Shown: positions 46,408-56,307, counted from the stretch's first letter. The stretch is 62,643 nt of DNA from Motilimonas sp. E26 (GCF_021278025.1 NZ_JAIBHJ010000010.1:64068-126710); one strand, 5' to 3'. Notes: generated by a model not told the origin, from the sequence alone. Numbers and translations: made by a program.

Positions 46408-47817
46408 ATGACGATGAATATGAATCCGATAAACGAACGCTCAATTTCTGTGCCAGCACTATTTTTAGCTGCGCCGGCATCAGGTCAAGGAAAAACCACG
46501 ATCACCGCCGCATTGGCGCGTTATTTTACTAATCAAGGTAAGGTGGTGCGGGTATTTAAAACTGGCCCAGATTATTTAGATCCACAAATTTTAGCCCAAG
46601 CCAGTGGTCAACCCGTGGTGCAACTCGATTTATGGATGGCGGGCGAGGCGTGGTGTCAGCAACAATTATTTGCCGCCGCGCAAGTGGCTGATTTGATCTT
46701 AGTTGAAGGCGCGATGGGCATGTTTGATGGTGATCCTTCCAGCGCCGATCTAGCGGCGCGGTTTAATATTCCGATTGCCATGGTGATGGATGTGAAAGGC
46801 ATGGCGCAAACTGCTGCGGCGATTGCTACTGGATTAGCGCGTTATCGCGATGACTACCAAACCTTAGGATTAATTGCCAATAACTGCAGCACCGCGCGCC
46901 ACGCCGAGCTGATCCAACAAGCCCTGCCTGATGACGTGCCACTGTTGGCTTGTTTAGCTAATGAGCCGACAGTGGCCTTACCTGAGCGTCATTTGGGTTT
47001 AGTGCAAGCGCAAGAGGTGTATGAGCAACTTGAGCCCATTTTTGAATTAGGTTGTCAGTGGCTGGTGGATGGCGCTGCGCGAGCCAAGCAAAGTGGCGCT
47101 GTCGCTGACTTATTTAGCCTTGCCCATCAGGTAGCGTTTTATCCCGTTGCTGACGCTGAGCTTGCCGTGATTGAGCAAGTACCAAAAACACTAGACCAAG
47201 TGCGGATTGGCATTGCGCGCGACGCTGCGTTTAGCTTTATCTACGATGCTAATCTTGCTTTGCTTGAGCAAATGGGCGCGCAGCTCGCTTTTTTCTCGCC
47301 GCTTAACGATACCTGCTTACCACCCGAAGTGGACGCCTTGTGGTTACCTGGCGGCTATCCTGAACTGCATACCCAGGCGCTTTCAAGTAACCAATTAATG
47401 CACCAAGCCATTAAAGGTTTTTATCACGCCAATAAGCCGATTTTGGCTGAGTGTGGCGGTTTTTTATATTGCTTAGAATCATTGACTGACCTAGATGAGC
47501 AAATTTGGCCTATGTTAGGCCTACTTGCTGGCCAAGGTTTAATGCGTGGTAAGCGCGGCTGCCAAGGAATGCAAACCGCTTCGCTGCCTGAAGGGGATAT
47601 TCGCGGTCACGCCCATCATAGATCTCGCTCGCAAGGTACGGATACGCCGCTGGCTTATTGTCAGCGTCAGCGCCACAGTGCCGATGGTGAGGCGATTTAT
47701 CGCAGTAAAAAACTCACCGCCAGTTATTTGCACTTGTTTTTTCCTGCTAATCCAACCGCTGTTGCCGCCCTTTTTCTTGGGGCTTTTAACGAGCCGATTA
47801 AACTGGGGTTAGGGTAA
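46408..47817 (+). CDS. cobB: Cobyrinic acid a,c-diamide synthase
   Basis: 469 residues. N-terminal dethiobiotin-synthetase-like ATP domain with SGQGKTTITAAL (about 25-36) and EGAMGMFDG. The C-terminal class I glutamine amidotransferase domain has GGYPELH and the nucleophile Cys in AECGGFLYCLESL (about 350). Amidates side chains a and c with glutamine and ATP. Named cobB/cbiA; the late or early cobalt route decides the true substrate. Confidence 0.95.
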   Translation: MTMNMNPINERSISVPALFLAAPASGQGKTTITAALARYFTNQGKVVRVFKTGPDYLDPQILAQASGQPVVQLDLWMAGEAWCQQQLFAAAQVADLILVEGAMGMFDGDPSSADLAARFNIPIAMVMDVKGMAQTAAAIATGLARYRDDYQTLGLIANNCSTARHAELIQQALPDDVPLLACLANEPTVALPERHLGLVQAQEVYEQLEPIFELGCQWLVDGAARAKQSGAVADLFSLAHQVAFYPVADAELAVIEQVPKTLDQVRIGIARDAAFSFIYDANLALLEQMGAQLAFFSPLNDTCLPPEVDALWLPGGYPELHTQALSSNQLMHQAIKGFYHANKPILAECGGFLYCLESLTDLDEQIWPMLGLLAGQGLMRGKRGCQGMQTASLPEGDIRGHAHHRSRSQGTDTPLAYCQRQRHSADGEAIYRSKKLTASYLHLFFPANPTAVAALFLGAFNEPIKLGLG

Positions 47818-47821
47818 CTTT

Positions 47822-48979
47822 ATGTGGCCAGAAAGCGCAGAGCAGCCAGCCCCCCTTCGCAACGGTTTAACCACTGGTACTTGTGCTACCGCTTGTTGTG
47901 TGGCGGCGGCGCGTGCGCTACTTACAGGCAAAAAAGAAGCTGCGGTTGATATTAATTTACCGCGAGGTCAAGTGGTGAGCTTGCAGATAGAGAGCTACCA
48001 AGCACTTGATCAGGGGATGCGCACCGCCACCATCAAAGATGCGGGTGACGATCCTGACGTCACTCACGGCGCGTTGATTTTTGTTGAACTGTATCTAACG
48101 CCCCGCGCAGGCGTGCAATTTTATGCGGCAGCAGGCGTGGGCACGGTTACCCGAGATGGTTTGGCCTTAACCATTGGTGAGCCCGCCATTAATCCGGTAC
48201 CACGTAAAATGATGGTCGAACACTTGCTTCATTTTGCACAAACCTATCAATACCAAGGCGGCTTTGCTGTGCATGTCGGGGTGGAGAAAGGCGAAGAGTT
48301 GGCGCAAAAAACCATGAACCCGCGCCTTGGTATAGTCGGTGGCCTGTCCATTTTAGGTACCACTGGCATAGTTCGGCCTTATTCATGTGCAGCTTACATA
48401 GCTTCAATTCATCAAGGTGTTGATGTTGCTTCAACCAATGGTTACCGCCACATTGCCGCCAGCACTGGCAGTGGCAGTGAAGCGGCGATTGCCGAGTATT
48501 ACCAGTTACCGGAAATAGCCCTTATTGAAATGGGCGATTTTGCTGGCGCGCTATTGAAGTATTTGCGTAAAGGTAAGATCCATAAACTCAGTGTGTCGGG
48601 CGGCTTTGGTAAGATCACTAAATTGGCTAACGGCCACTTGGATTTAAACAGTCGCGTATCCAGCATCGATTTTCCGCATATGGCAAGTGTTGCCGCTTCC
48701 CTTGGCGCTGATGAAACATTACAGCAAGCTATTTTAGGTGCCAATACGAGTATCGAGGTACTGAAATTATGTCAGCAACAAGGCATCGATTTAGCTCATG
48801 CTATGTGTGTACTGGCGCAGCAATTTGCCCAATCTGTGGTCACCGATCCCGTTGAGATTGAGGTGTGGGCGGTGAACAGGCGCGGTCAGTTTATTGCTTG
48901 TTCGAAGGGCTTAACGGTGATGTTAGGCAATCCTAATTGGATTCATAACCTCAGCTCTGATAATGGGATACAGCAATGA
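47822..48979 (+). CDS. cbiD: Cobalt-precorrin-5B C1-methyltransferase
   Basis: 385 residues. GLTTGTCATACCVAAARAL near 15-33 and RDGLALTIGEPAINPVPRKM near 115-135 are CbiD signatures. CbiD belongs to the cobalt-early route, replacing CobF. Four bases after cobB. Confidence 0.95.
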   Translation: MWPESAEQPAPLRNGLTTGTCATACCVAAARALLTGKKEAAVDINLPRGQVVSLQIESYQALDQGMRTATIKDAGDDPDVTHGALIFVELYLTPRAGVQFYAAAGVGTVTRDGLALTIGEPAINPVPRKMMVEHLLHFAQTYQYQGGFAVHVGVEKGEELAQKTMNPRLGIVGGLSILGTTGIVRPYSCAAYIASIHQGVDVASTNGYRHIAASTGSGSEAAIAEYYQLPEIALIEMGDFAGALLKYLRKGKIHKLSVSGGFGKITKLANGHLDLNSRVSSIDFPHMASVAASLGADETLQQAILGANTSIEVLKLCQQQGIDLAHAMCVLAQQFAQSVVTDPVEIEVWAVNRRGQFIACSKGLTVMLGNPNWIHNLSSDNGIQQ

Positions 48980-49028
48980 AAAATGATGTGTTTCGCACTC
49001 AAAAACTTAGCTTAAATAAGGGCGTTAA

Positions 49029-49811
49029 ATGAAGGTACTTATTTTAGGCGGCACCGCTGATGGCCGAAAAATGGCTGCAGCCTTAACCGAGCTTGGCGTA
49101 CCAGTGATTTATAGTGTTGCGGGGTTAGTGCGTCGGCCCGCATTAGACTGTGAAATTCTCGTTGGTGGTTTTAGTGCCTTGGGCGGTTTGAGTGCTTTTT
49201 GCCAAGCCCGCAATGTACAACTTATTCTAGATATCACCCATCCCTTTGCCGCTCAAATGAGTAATACCGCGGTGCAAGCGGCCAATGGACTGGACATTCC
49301 TTGCTGGCGTTTTCATCGCCTTGATTGGCCTAAACATCAAGATGATGATTGGCATGAATTTCGTGATTGGGCCGCTTTACTTATTCAGGCTCAGTGTTAT
49401 CAGCGTGTATTTGTCAGTGCTGGGCGCATTAGCCAAGAGGATCTTAATAGCTTGAGCCGAGCGTGTCAGTTGGTTGTGCTGCGCACCGCAGTTAAACCAG
49501 ACCTCGAATTAGCAGATAACGTGGTGTGGATCCATGCTATTGGCCCTTTCACATTAAGTAATGAGCGTGATTTATTCCAACAATATCAAATCGATTGCCT
49601 AATCAGTAAAAATAGCGGCGGCGCGGCGACTTATGCCAAGTTAGTTGCTGCGCGCGAAGCGAAAATGCCAGTGTTAATGCACCAGCGGCCAGTATTGGCC
49701 AAAGCAAACCAACAATTTACCGAGCCAGCAGCATGTATCTACGCTGTGCAGGCTTGGTTGAGTGAACATTTATCAACGCCATCATCAAAGCAGGAAGCCA
49801 GTGATGCCTAA
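49029..49811 (+). CDS. cobK: Precorrin-6A / cobalt-precorrin-6A reductase
   Basis: 260 residues. MKVLILGGTADGRKMA at the N-terminus, DITHPFAAQMS near 72-82, and SKNSGG near 194-199 as in CobK/CbiJ. Reduces the macrocycle with NAD(P)H. AAGGG precedes the ATG. Overlaps cobH by eight bases. Confidence 0.94.
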   Translation: MKVLILGGTADGRKMAAALTELGVPVIYSVAGLVRRPALDCEILVGGFSALGGLSAFCQARNVQLILDITHPFAAQMSNTAVQAANGLDIPCWRFHRLDWPKHQDDDWHEFRDWAALLIQAQCYQRVFVSAGRISQEDLNSLSRACQLVVLRTAVKPDLELADNVVWIHAIGPFTLSNERDLFQQYQIDCLISKNSGGAATYAKLVAAREAKMPVLMHQRPVLAKANQQFTEPAACIYAVQAWLSEHLSTPSSKQEASDA

Positions 49812-50490
49812 TACTATTAGTCATTTATTAAATGAACCTAACAATGAGGTTGGATTTGATTACATTCAGGATCCCGTCGCCATTGAGCAGAAAAGCTTTC
49901 AGTTGATCCGAGAATTAACGGATCTCTCTGCCTTTGATGCGACCGAGCAACAAGTTGTGATGCGCATTGTTCATAGTTTAGGACTCGTGCATTTAGCCCC
50001 GCAAGTGCGTTTTAGCGCCAAGGCATGTGTTGCGGGTATGGCTGCACTAGCAAGCAATAATGCCATTTTATGCGATGTGGAAATGGTGAAACAGGGCATC
50101 ACCAAACGCATGATTTCTGAGCCGCCACTGTGTTTTTTAAATCATCCCGAAGTGGCTGAACTGGCTAAGTTGCGCGGCGAAACTCGCACCATGGCGGCAT
50201 TGGAATTATGGCGGCCTCACCTTACTGGCAGTGTGGTGGTGATAGGTAATGCGCCCACGGCGCTGTTTCGGCTGTTAGAAATGTTGCAACAAGGCGCTCC
50301 GAAACCCGCATTAATTATTGGCATGCCAGTTGGCTTTGTCGGCGCGGCAGAATCAAAACAAGCCTTATGGCATTTACACCAAGATCTAGGTATTGAATGT
50401 ATTACCTTGCTGGGTCGTGAAGGTGGTAGCGCGGTATCCAGCGCCAGTTGTAATGCCCTGTTGCGTTGTAATCATGGCGAGCGTTACTGA
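49804..50490 (+). CDS. cobH: Precorrin-8X methylmutase
   Basis: 228 residues from ATG 49804, with AGGAAG upstream; a longer frame from 49762 lies within cobK and is not conserved. DPVAIEQKSFQLIREL at the N-terminus, and the catalytic His region RIVHSLG near 57-63. Moves the C11 methyl to C12 to give hydrogenobyrinate/cobyrinate (CobH/CbiC). Stop overlaps cobL as TGATG. Confidence 0.95.
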   Translation: MPNTISHLLNEPNNEVGFDYIQDPVAIEQKSFQLIRELTDLSAFDATEQQVVMRIVHSLGLVHLAPQVRFSAKACVAGMAALASNNAILCDVEMVKQGITKRMISEPPLCFLNHPEVAELAKLRGETRTMAALELWRPHLTGSVVVIGNAPTALFRLLEMLQQGAPKPALIIGMPVGFVGAAESKQALWHLHQDLGIECITLLGREGGSAVSSASCNALLRCNHGERY

Positions 50491-51812
50491 TGCTTGTGCC
50501 TATTAATATCATAGGTTTGGGTGCGAGCGAGCAAGCTTGCTTAACCCCACAAGCGCAGCAAGCGTTGCAGCAAGCTACTTGGGTGATGGGCTCGGCGAGG
50601 CAAATCGCGACGGTGCAGTCTTTACTTAGCTTAGATTCTCAGTGCCTTGAGTTGCCCAAGTTCAACCAGCTAAGGGCAGCACTAGATCAGCTATTTAGCC
50701 AAGCGCGTAAGGATGACCAGTTGGTGGTGTTGGCCTCGGGCGATGCTTTGTTTTATGGCATCGGTAGCTGGTTTTCACGCCAATACCCGCCTGAGCAACT
50801 GACGTATTTTGCCGGCGTGTCTAGCATTCAATTGGCTTGTCATCGCCTTGGTTTAACCGAGCAAGATGTTGATGTGCTGAGTTTACATGGGCGGCCATTG
50901 GCAAAACTGCGCAGTACTATTCGCGCTAAGCAGCAGCTTATGATCTTAACCGATGGCCAAAGTCAGCCGCTGCATTTAGCGCAGCAATGTCAGGCGTTGG
51001 GTTTTACCCAAGCGCAAATCACGGTATTAGAAGATCTCGGTTATGCGCAAGAGCGCATTCGCCAATTCAGCCTTGAGCAATTACTTGATGAAACAGTAAA
51101 AACTGAATTCTCATCGTTACACATAAGTTTTATTGCTACTGGCGCGCAGAGACTAGCCACTTATTTACCCAGTTTTCCCGGTATTAAAGACGAGGCATTT
51201 ATTACCGATAAGGGCGCAGGCAAGGGCTTGTTAACCAAGCGCGAAGTGCGTTTGGCTATTTTGTCTTTATTACAACCTAGCAATCAGGATGTGATTTGGG
51301 ATATCGGCGCAGGTTGTGGCTCGGTAGCTATTGAACTGAGCTACTGGACGCCAAAGGCCAAGGTGATCGCCATTGAACACCACCCCGCGCGCTTTGACTG
51401 CTTGCAACAAAACCGCGAGCGCTTTGGCGTGGTGACTAATCTTGACACTGTGTTTGGCCGAGCTCCACAGGTGTTTACACAAACCGAATTAGCGGCGCCA
51501 AACAAGGTGTTTATTGGTGGTAGTGATGGCGAATTGGCCACGTTACTTGAGCAAGTCTGGGCGAATTTACCCGAGCAAGGCCAATTAGTGGTGAGCGCGG
51601 TGATGGAGCGCACTCGTTGTCAATGTGTTGAATTTTTCCAACTACGTGATGACGTGCAAGATTGCTCAGCTGAAACGGTGCAAATTGCAGTGAATAAAGG
51701 CGAACGCTTAGTGGGGCAGCTGGTGTATCGCCCGAACCTAGCGGTGAGCTTGTTTAGTTTTATTAAAGTTGCTAACCCTGCGCCAGTGCTAACAAAGGAT
51801 GTCAATTTATGA
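50490..51812 (+). CDS. cobL: Precorrin-6Y C5,15-methyltransferase (CbiE-CbiT fusion)
   Basis: 440 residues. N-terminal CbiE tetrapyrrole methylase (about 1-215: IIGLGASEQACLT, LASGDALFYGIG) and C-terminal CbiT Rossmann methylase (about 245-430: IWDIGAGCGSVAIEL). Methylates C5 and C15 and decarboxylates the acetate at C12. Fused as CobL in this operon. Confidence 0.96.
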   Translation: MLVPINIIGLGASEQACLTPQAQQALQQATWVMGSARQIATVQSLLSLDSQCLELPKFNQLRAALDQLFSQARKDDQLVVLASGDALFYGIGSWFSRQYPPEQLTYFAGVSSIQLACHRLGLTEQDVDVLSLHGRPLAKLRSTIRAKQQLMILTDGQSQPLHLAQQCQALGFTQAQITVLEDLGYAQERIRQFSLEQLLDETVKTEFSSLHISFIATGAQRLATYLPSFPGIKDEAFITDKGAGKGLLTKREVRLAILSLLQPSNQDVIWDIGAGCGSVAIELSYWTPKAKVIAIEHHPARFDCLQQNRERFGVVTNLDTVFGRAPQVFTQTELAAPNKVFIGGSDGELATLLEQVWANLPEQGQLVVSAVMERTRCQCVEFFQLRDDVQDCSAETVQIAVNKGERLVGQLVYRPNLAVSLFSFIKVANPAPVLTKDVNL

Positions 51813-52558
51813 GTGTTTTTTACGGCGTTGGCGTTGGCCCCGGCGATCCAGAGCTGCTCACCTTAAAAGCGCTGCGCTGCATTGAATGCGCCGATGTGGT
51901 GTGTTTTTTGGTTAATGATAAGGGTGAGTCACAAGCGAAATACATTGCTCGTGAGGCGTTTTTACAGCCCAGAGCGCAGCAACAATTACTGCCTATCCCT
52001 ATGCCGTTTTTAACCGACCGCACCTTAGCGAATCAAGCTTACGATCTTGGCGCAGCGGCAATTTGTGCGCAGTTAGCGCAGGGGAAATCGGTGGCTTTTT
52101 TGTGTGAGGGGGACCCGCTATTTTTTGGCTCATTTACTTATTTACTCGACCGGATTAAAGACCGCTTTAGCTGCCAAGTTATTCCGGGTATTTCATCCAT
52201 CAATGCTGCTGCGGCCACTTTAGTGCATCCGTTAACCATGCTGAGCGAGTCATTCGCTGTGCTCAGTGGTCGTCATGCTCAGGCGAAGTTGCAAGCCGCG
52301 TTACTTGAGCATGACAGTGTGGTGATCATGAAGGCGGGGCAAGCCAGAGTGAAAATTTTGGCGGCCCTTGAGGCTACGGGACGAATCGAGCAGGCGCAGT
52401 ATTTAGAGTATGTTGGCCGCGATAATCAGTGGCTTGAGCCCAATGTTGCTTTGCTACCACGTGAAGTTGGGCCGTATTTTTCTTTGTTTATCGTCACGTC
52501 AAATCAGCGTCAGCATCGTGGCCAGAGTGCAGGTTCGGTAGAGGTGATAAATGATTAA
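51809..52558 (+). CDS. cobI: Precorrin-2 C20-methyltransferase
   Basis: 249 residues. GVGVGPGDPELLTLKAL at the N-terminus (SAM/tetrapyrrole methylase P-loop-like motif), FLCEGDPLFFGSFTYL near 92-107, and VIPGISSINAAAA. Methylates C20 of precorrin-2 or its cobalt form. Overlaps cobL by four and cbiG by eight bases. Confidence 0.94.
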   Translation: MSVFYGVGVGPGDPELLTLKALRCIECADVVCFLVNDKGESQAKYIAREAFLQPRAQQQLLPIPMPFLTDRTLANQAYDLGAAAICAQLAQGKSVAFLCEGDPLFFGSFTYLLDRIKDRFSCQVIPGISSINAAAATLVHPLTMLSESFAVLSGRHAQAKLQAALLEHDSVVIMKAGQARVKILAALEATGRIEQAQYLEYVGRDNQWLEPNVALLPREVGPYFSLFIVTSNQRQHRGQSAGSVEVIND

Positions 52559-53372
52559 AATTATCACCCTTACCGAAGCGGGACATCAATTAGCCAAGGA
52601 GCTGGCTGGTGTGTTAGCGGCTAAACAAGCTTGTGACATTTATTACAAGCCCAAGCCGTTTGCGCACACAGTGCAACAAGCGTTTGTGCAAGGCCATAGT
52701 CTGATTTTTATCTGCGCTACTGGCATCGTAGTGCGTACCTTAGCGCCGGTGTTACAAGATAAGTTAAACGATCCGCCAGTGTTGGTACTGGATGAGTTAG
52801 GGCAGTTTGTTATCCCACTTTTGTCTGGCCACGAAGGTGGTGCTAATCAGTTTGCCAGTGAGGTGGTGGCGCTATTAAATCAATTGTGCCAAGCAGGTAA
52901 ACAAGCTGCTCAGCTAGTACAAACGACGGCAAAGCCGTACCTCGCGCCAATTTATACCGTTGGCATGGGCTGCGAGCGGCATTGCCCCGAAGCGGAGCTA
53001 GAAAGCCTGTTACTCGCCTGTTTAGATAAAGCAGGCTTATCGTTAGCGCAAGTTAGTGCCATTACTAGCATAGATATTAAGCATGATGAAGCTGGACTGA
53101 TAAGTCTAGCTAAAAAGCTAGGCAAGCCATTTATAACGTTTTCGGCTGCTGCTCTGCGTCAAGTTGAACACCTGCTTGATTCGAAATCTGAGTATATTTT
53201 TAACACTGTTGGCGTTTATGGTGTCGCGGAATCGGCAGCATTAATGCAGGCGCAGCTGCAAGCGAATGATCAAGCCGAGCTGGTATTAATCAAACATAAA
53301 ACCAGCAAAGCCACCTGCGCCATTGCGCGGGCTTATCCCCTTCAAGTATCACAAGAGAATTCAACCTTATGA
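52551..53372 (+). CDS. cbiG: Cobalt-precorrin-5A hydrolase, short form
   Basis: 273 residues, against about 350 for the Salmonella protein. The N-terminal part (IFICATGIVVRTLAP, LLSGHEGGANQFA) and C-terminal part (YTVGMGCERHCPEAELESLL, SIDIKHDEAGL, FSAAALRQVE) are present, while the usual middle segment appears to be missing. Opens the delta-lactone and releases acetaldehyde, a step confined to the cobalt-early route. Confidence 0.92.
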   Translation: MIKIITLTEAGHQLAKELAGVLAAKQACDIYYKPKPFAHTVQQAFVQGHSLIFICATGIVVRTLAPVLQDKLNDPPVLVLDELGQFVIPLLSGHEGGANQFASEVVALLNQLCQAGKQAAQLVQTTAKPYLAPIYTVGMGCERHCPEAELESLLLACLDKAGLSLAQVSAITSIDIKHDEAGLISLAKKLGKPFITFSAAALRQVEHLLDSKSEYIFNTVGVYGVAESAALMQAQLQANDQAELVLIKHKTSKATCAIARAYPLQVSQENSTL

Positions 53373-54178
53373 GCAAGCTAGCAAATCCAATCGATAAACC
53401 AAAAGGCAAGTTGTTCGTGGTTGGCACCGGCCCAGGCGACAGTGAATTAGTGGCGCCACGGGCGTTAGCTGCGATTCAAGCCAGCAGTGACTTGGTCGCT
53501 TATGGTTTGTACTTGGATTTACTAGGCGCAGTGTGCCAAGGCAAAATTCACCACGATCTGCCCTTGGGAGAAGAAATTGGCCGCGCCCGCTTAGCCCTTG
53601 ATTTAGCTGCTAGCGGAAAAGCAACCGCGTTGATTTCCAGCGGTGACATTGGCATTTATGCGATGGCGACCTTAGTGTTTGAGTTGCTGGATTTACAGTT
53701 ATCAGGCCAAGAAAACTCACCGCAATGGTTGGATGTGGAGATTGAAGTGATCCCCGGTATTTCAGCGATGCAAGCGGGGGCAAGCCGCGTCGGCGCTATG
53801 CTAGGCCATGATTTTTGTACCATCAGTTTGTCGGATTTATTGACGCCTTGGCAGACCATCGAAAAGCGCATTCATAGCGCAGGTTCGGGGGATTTTGTGG
53901 TGTCGTTTTACAATCCGGTATCGAAAAAGCGCGATTGGCAGTTAAACACCGCGCGCGACATTTTATTGCAATATCGCCCCGCCTCGACACCTGTGTTAAT
54001 TGGTCGCCAGCTAACACGCCCCGATGAGCATATTCGTATTATCACGTTGGATCAGCTCGATGCCAAAGACGTGGATATGTTCACTTTAGTCAGTGTTGGC
54101 AACAGTGAATCGCGCCACATAGTGAACGGTGAGAAAGAGTGGGTATATACCCCTAGAGGCTATAAGAAAAAGCTGTAA
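53369..54178 (+). CDS. cobJ: Precorrin-3B C17-methyltransferase (CobJ/CbiH)
   Basis: 269 residues. VVGTGPGDSELVAPRALAAI near 16-35, LISSGDIGIYAMATL near 91-105, and SFYNPVSKKRDWQL near 175-188, all CobJ/CbiH marks. Methylates C17 with ring contraction. Overlaps cbiG by four bases. Followed by a 182-base gap with a hairpin repeat. Confidence 0.95.
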   Translation: MSKLANPIDKPKGKLFVVGTGPGDSELVAPRALAAIQASSDLVAYGLYLDLLGAVCQGKIHHDLPLGEEIGRARLALDLAASGKATALISSGDIGIYAMATLVFELLDLQLSGQENSPQWLDVEIEVIPGISAMQAGASRVGAMLGHDFCTISLSDLLTPWQTIEKRIHSAGSGDFVVSFYNPVSKKRDWQLNTARDILLQYRPASTPVLIGRQLTRPDEHIRIITLDQLDAKDVDMFTLVSVGNSESRHIVNGEKEWVYTPRGYKKKL

Positions 54179-54216
54179 TAGGCATAGATAGCGAAGTAAT
54201 TAATGGCTAGAAGAGA

Positions 54217-54301
54217 GATTGTTTCGTAGCAAAATGTCTTTTTCATGGATGAAAAAAGCCAAGCTTACAGGGATGTACTCGTAGCGTTTTTGCGAAGAAA
54301 T
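54217..54301. repeat. Dispersed intergenic hairpin repeat, copy 2
   Basis: About 85 bases similar to 41719-41802, in the only sizeable gap in the middle of the cobalamin operon (cobJ-cobM). Imperfect inverted repeat ends; could act as an mRNA processing or stability element. Confidence 0.8.
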
Positions 54302-54360
54302 AATCTTTCTTCTTGGTGTGTCGTGGCGTTATCGCTGACGCATAAAAATAGGGACAGAAG

Positions 54361-55170
54361 ATGACAGTTTATTTTATTGGCGCAGGGCCGGGCGATCCTG
54401 AATTAATGACCATTAAGGGCGCGCGTATTTTAAAACAGTGCCCCGTGGTGTTGTATGCGGGCTCTTTGATCCCGCGTCAAGTGTTAGCCGAGATAGAAGA
54501 TAGCGCTGAGCTGATAGTAGATACCGCCAAAATCAATCTTGATGAAATGGAGCAGTACTTTATCAATGCCCATCAAGCGGGCAAGGATGTGGCGCGTTTG
54601 CAGTGCGGCGATCCCGCTTTATATGGTGCGATTGGCGAACAAATTCGTCGTCTTGAACAACATGGTATTGATTACCAAGTGATCCCTGGCGTCAGTGCCA
54701 CAGCGGCCTCGGCGGCCTATCTTGGTAAAGAGTTAACGCTATCGGGTATTTCACAAACCCTGATCATGACGCGTTATGAGGGGAAAACGCCGTTTCCTGA
54801 GCGTGAGCGACTGCCACAGTTAGCGCAAAGTGGTGCGACCTTAGCTATTCACTTAGGTATCACGCAAATTCGTAAGATCGTTGCTGAACTGCTCCCCCAT
54901 TATGGTGAGGACTGCCCCGTTGCTGTGTGTTATCGCACCTCTTGGCCTGATCAAGATAAGGTGATCGGCACTCTAAAGGACATTGCTGAACAGGTGGAAG
55001 CCAAAGGTTTTAAGTTAACGGCGCTGATTTTAGTGGGCCATGTGCTTAACGCCGACGATTTTGCCGACTCATATTTATACAAACAAGATAAGCCCAATAT
55101 CTTTCGCCGCCGCAAAGGGGTGATTGAAGATATGGATCAACTGACACAAACCCTGCTATCGGGCAAATAA
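54361..55170 (+). CDS. cobM: Precorrin-4 C11-methyltransferase (CobM/CbiF)
   Basis: 269 residues. VYFIGAGPGDPELMTIKGARIL near the start, VARLQCGDPALYGAIGEQI near 78-96, and VIPGVSATAASAAYL near 107-121. Transfers a methyl from SAM to C11. Short gap to cobW (17 bases). Confidence 0.95.
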   Translation: MTVYFIGAGPGDPELMTIKGARILKQCPVVLYAGSLIPRQVLAEIEDSAELIVDTAKINLDEMEQYFINAHQAGKDVARLQCGDPALYGAIGEQIRRLEQHGIDYQVIPGVSATAASAAYLGKELTLSGISQTLIMTRYEGKTPFPERERLPQLAQSGATLAIHLGITQIRKIVAELLPHYGEDCPVAVCYRTSWPDQDKVIGTLKDIAEQVEAKGFKLTALILVGHVLNADDFADSYLYKQDKPNIFRRRKGVIEDMDQLTQTLLSGK

Positions 55171-55187
55171 AGATTAAGGAAAATACT

Positions 55188-56282
55188 ATGCAATTAAATA
55201 AGATTCCCGCCACTATCGTGACCGGCTTTTTAGGCAGTGGTAAAACCAGTTTACTGTCTCATGTATTAAAAAATGCAGCAGGTAAGCGCATTGCCGTGAT
55301 CGTCAACGAGTTTGGTGAGCTAGACATAGATTCAGAATTACTGCGCTCTTGCCCCCTTGATTGTGAAGACGAAGCTGGTGCAGTGTTGCAAGGTGAAAAC
55401 GGTATTTACGAGCTGGCCAATGGCTGTATTTGCTGTACGGTTGAAGAAGAGTTCTTACCTGTGATGCAGCAGCTGGTTGCGCGCCGAGCTGACATTGACC
55501 ATATCTTAATTGAAACTTCAGGCTTGGCGTTGCCAAAACCTTTGGTACAAGCCTTTAACTGGCCTGGTATAAAAGAATTTTGCACTGTGGATGCGGTGAT
55601 CTCGATGATCGATGGTCCAGCGGTTGCTGCGGGTCGCTTTGCTGATGATGAAGCTAAAGTACAAGCTCAGCGCCTTGCCGACGATAGTTTAGATCACGAC
55701 CCAAGCTTGCAAGAGCTGTTGGATGACCAGTTAAGTGCTGCTGATTTGGTGGTGGTGAGTAAAACCGATTTATTGAGTGACGCGCAAATTGAGTTGGTGA
55801 AACAAGTGGTGCAAGCCCAAGTACCTGCGGCAGTGAAAACCTTGTATAGCAACCAAGCGGGTTTACCGTTGGATTTAGTGATGGGGGTTGGTGCAGCCAC
55901 CGAAACTCATATTGATAAAGTACATAACCATCACGACCAGCATCATGCCCATGGCCACCATCATGATCACGCCCACGACCACTTTGATTCATTTGTGGTG
56001 AGCCTAGGAGAAGTGGATGGTGAGCGATTACAAAGTATTTTAACCGACCTACTTGGCAAGCATGCTATCTATCGTGCCAAAGGCTTTGCAGCTTTGCCAA
56101 ACAAACCGATGCGTCAAGTATTACAAGCCGTTGGTGAGCGCTTAGATGTGCATTTTGATCGCTTATGGCAGGCCGATGAAGCGCGCCTCACTCAACTGGT
56201 TTTTATCGGTAAAGGCATTAATAAGGCAGATATAGAAGCTGAGTTGACGCTGGCTTTAGCACCGGATGCAGTGTCAGCGTAG
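55188..56282 (+). CDS. cobW: CobW-type metal-binding GTPase
   Basis: 364 residues. Walker A GFLGSGKTSLL near 13-23, the metal site GCICCTVEEEF near 80-90 (CxCC), ETSGLALP, and SKTDLL as the guanine motif. A His/Asp-rich loop (HNHHDQHHAHGHHHDHAHD, near 246-264) precedes the C-terminal domain. COG0523 proteins are metallochaperones; CobW is thought to deliver Co2+ to CobN. AAGGA lies upstream of the ATG. Confidence 0.94.
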   Translation: MQLNKIPATIVTGFLGSGKTSLLSHVLKNAAGKRIAVIVNEFGELDIDSELLRSCPLDCEDEAGAVLQGENGIYELANGCICCTVEEEFLPVMQQLVARRADIDHILIETSGLALPKPLVQAFNWPGIKEFCTVDAVISMIDGPAVAAGRFADDEAKVQAQRLADDSLDHDPSLQELLDDQLSAADLVVVSKTDLLSDAQIELVKQVVQAQVPAAVKTLYSNQAGLPLDLVMGVGAATETHIDKVHNHHDQHHAHGHHHDHAHDHFDSFVVSLGEVDGERLQSILTDLLGKHAIYRAKGFAALPNKPMRQVLQAVGERLDVHFDRLWQADEARLTQLVFIGKGINKADIEAELTLALAPDAVSA

Positions 56283-56307
56283 GTCTGAAATTTAAGTAAG
56301 CAATATT

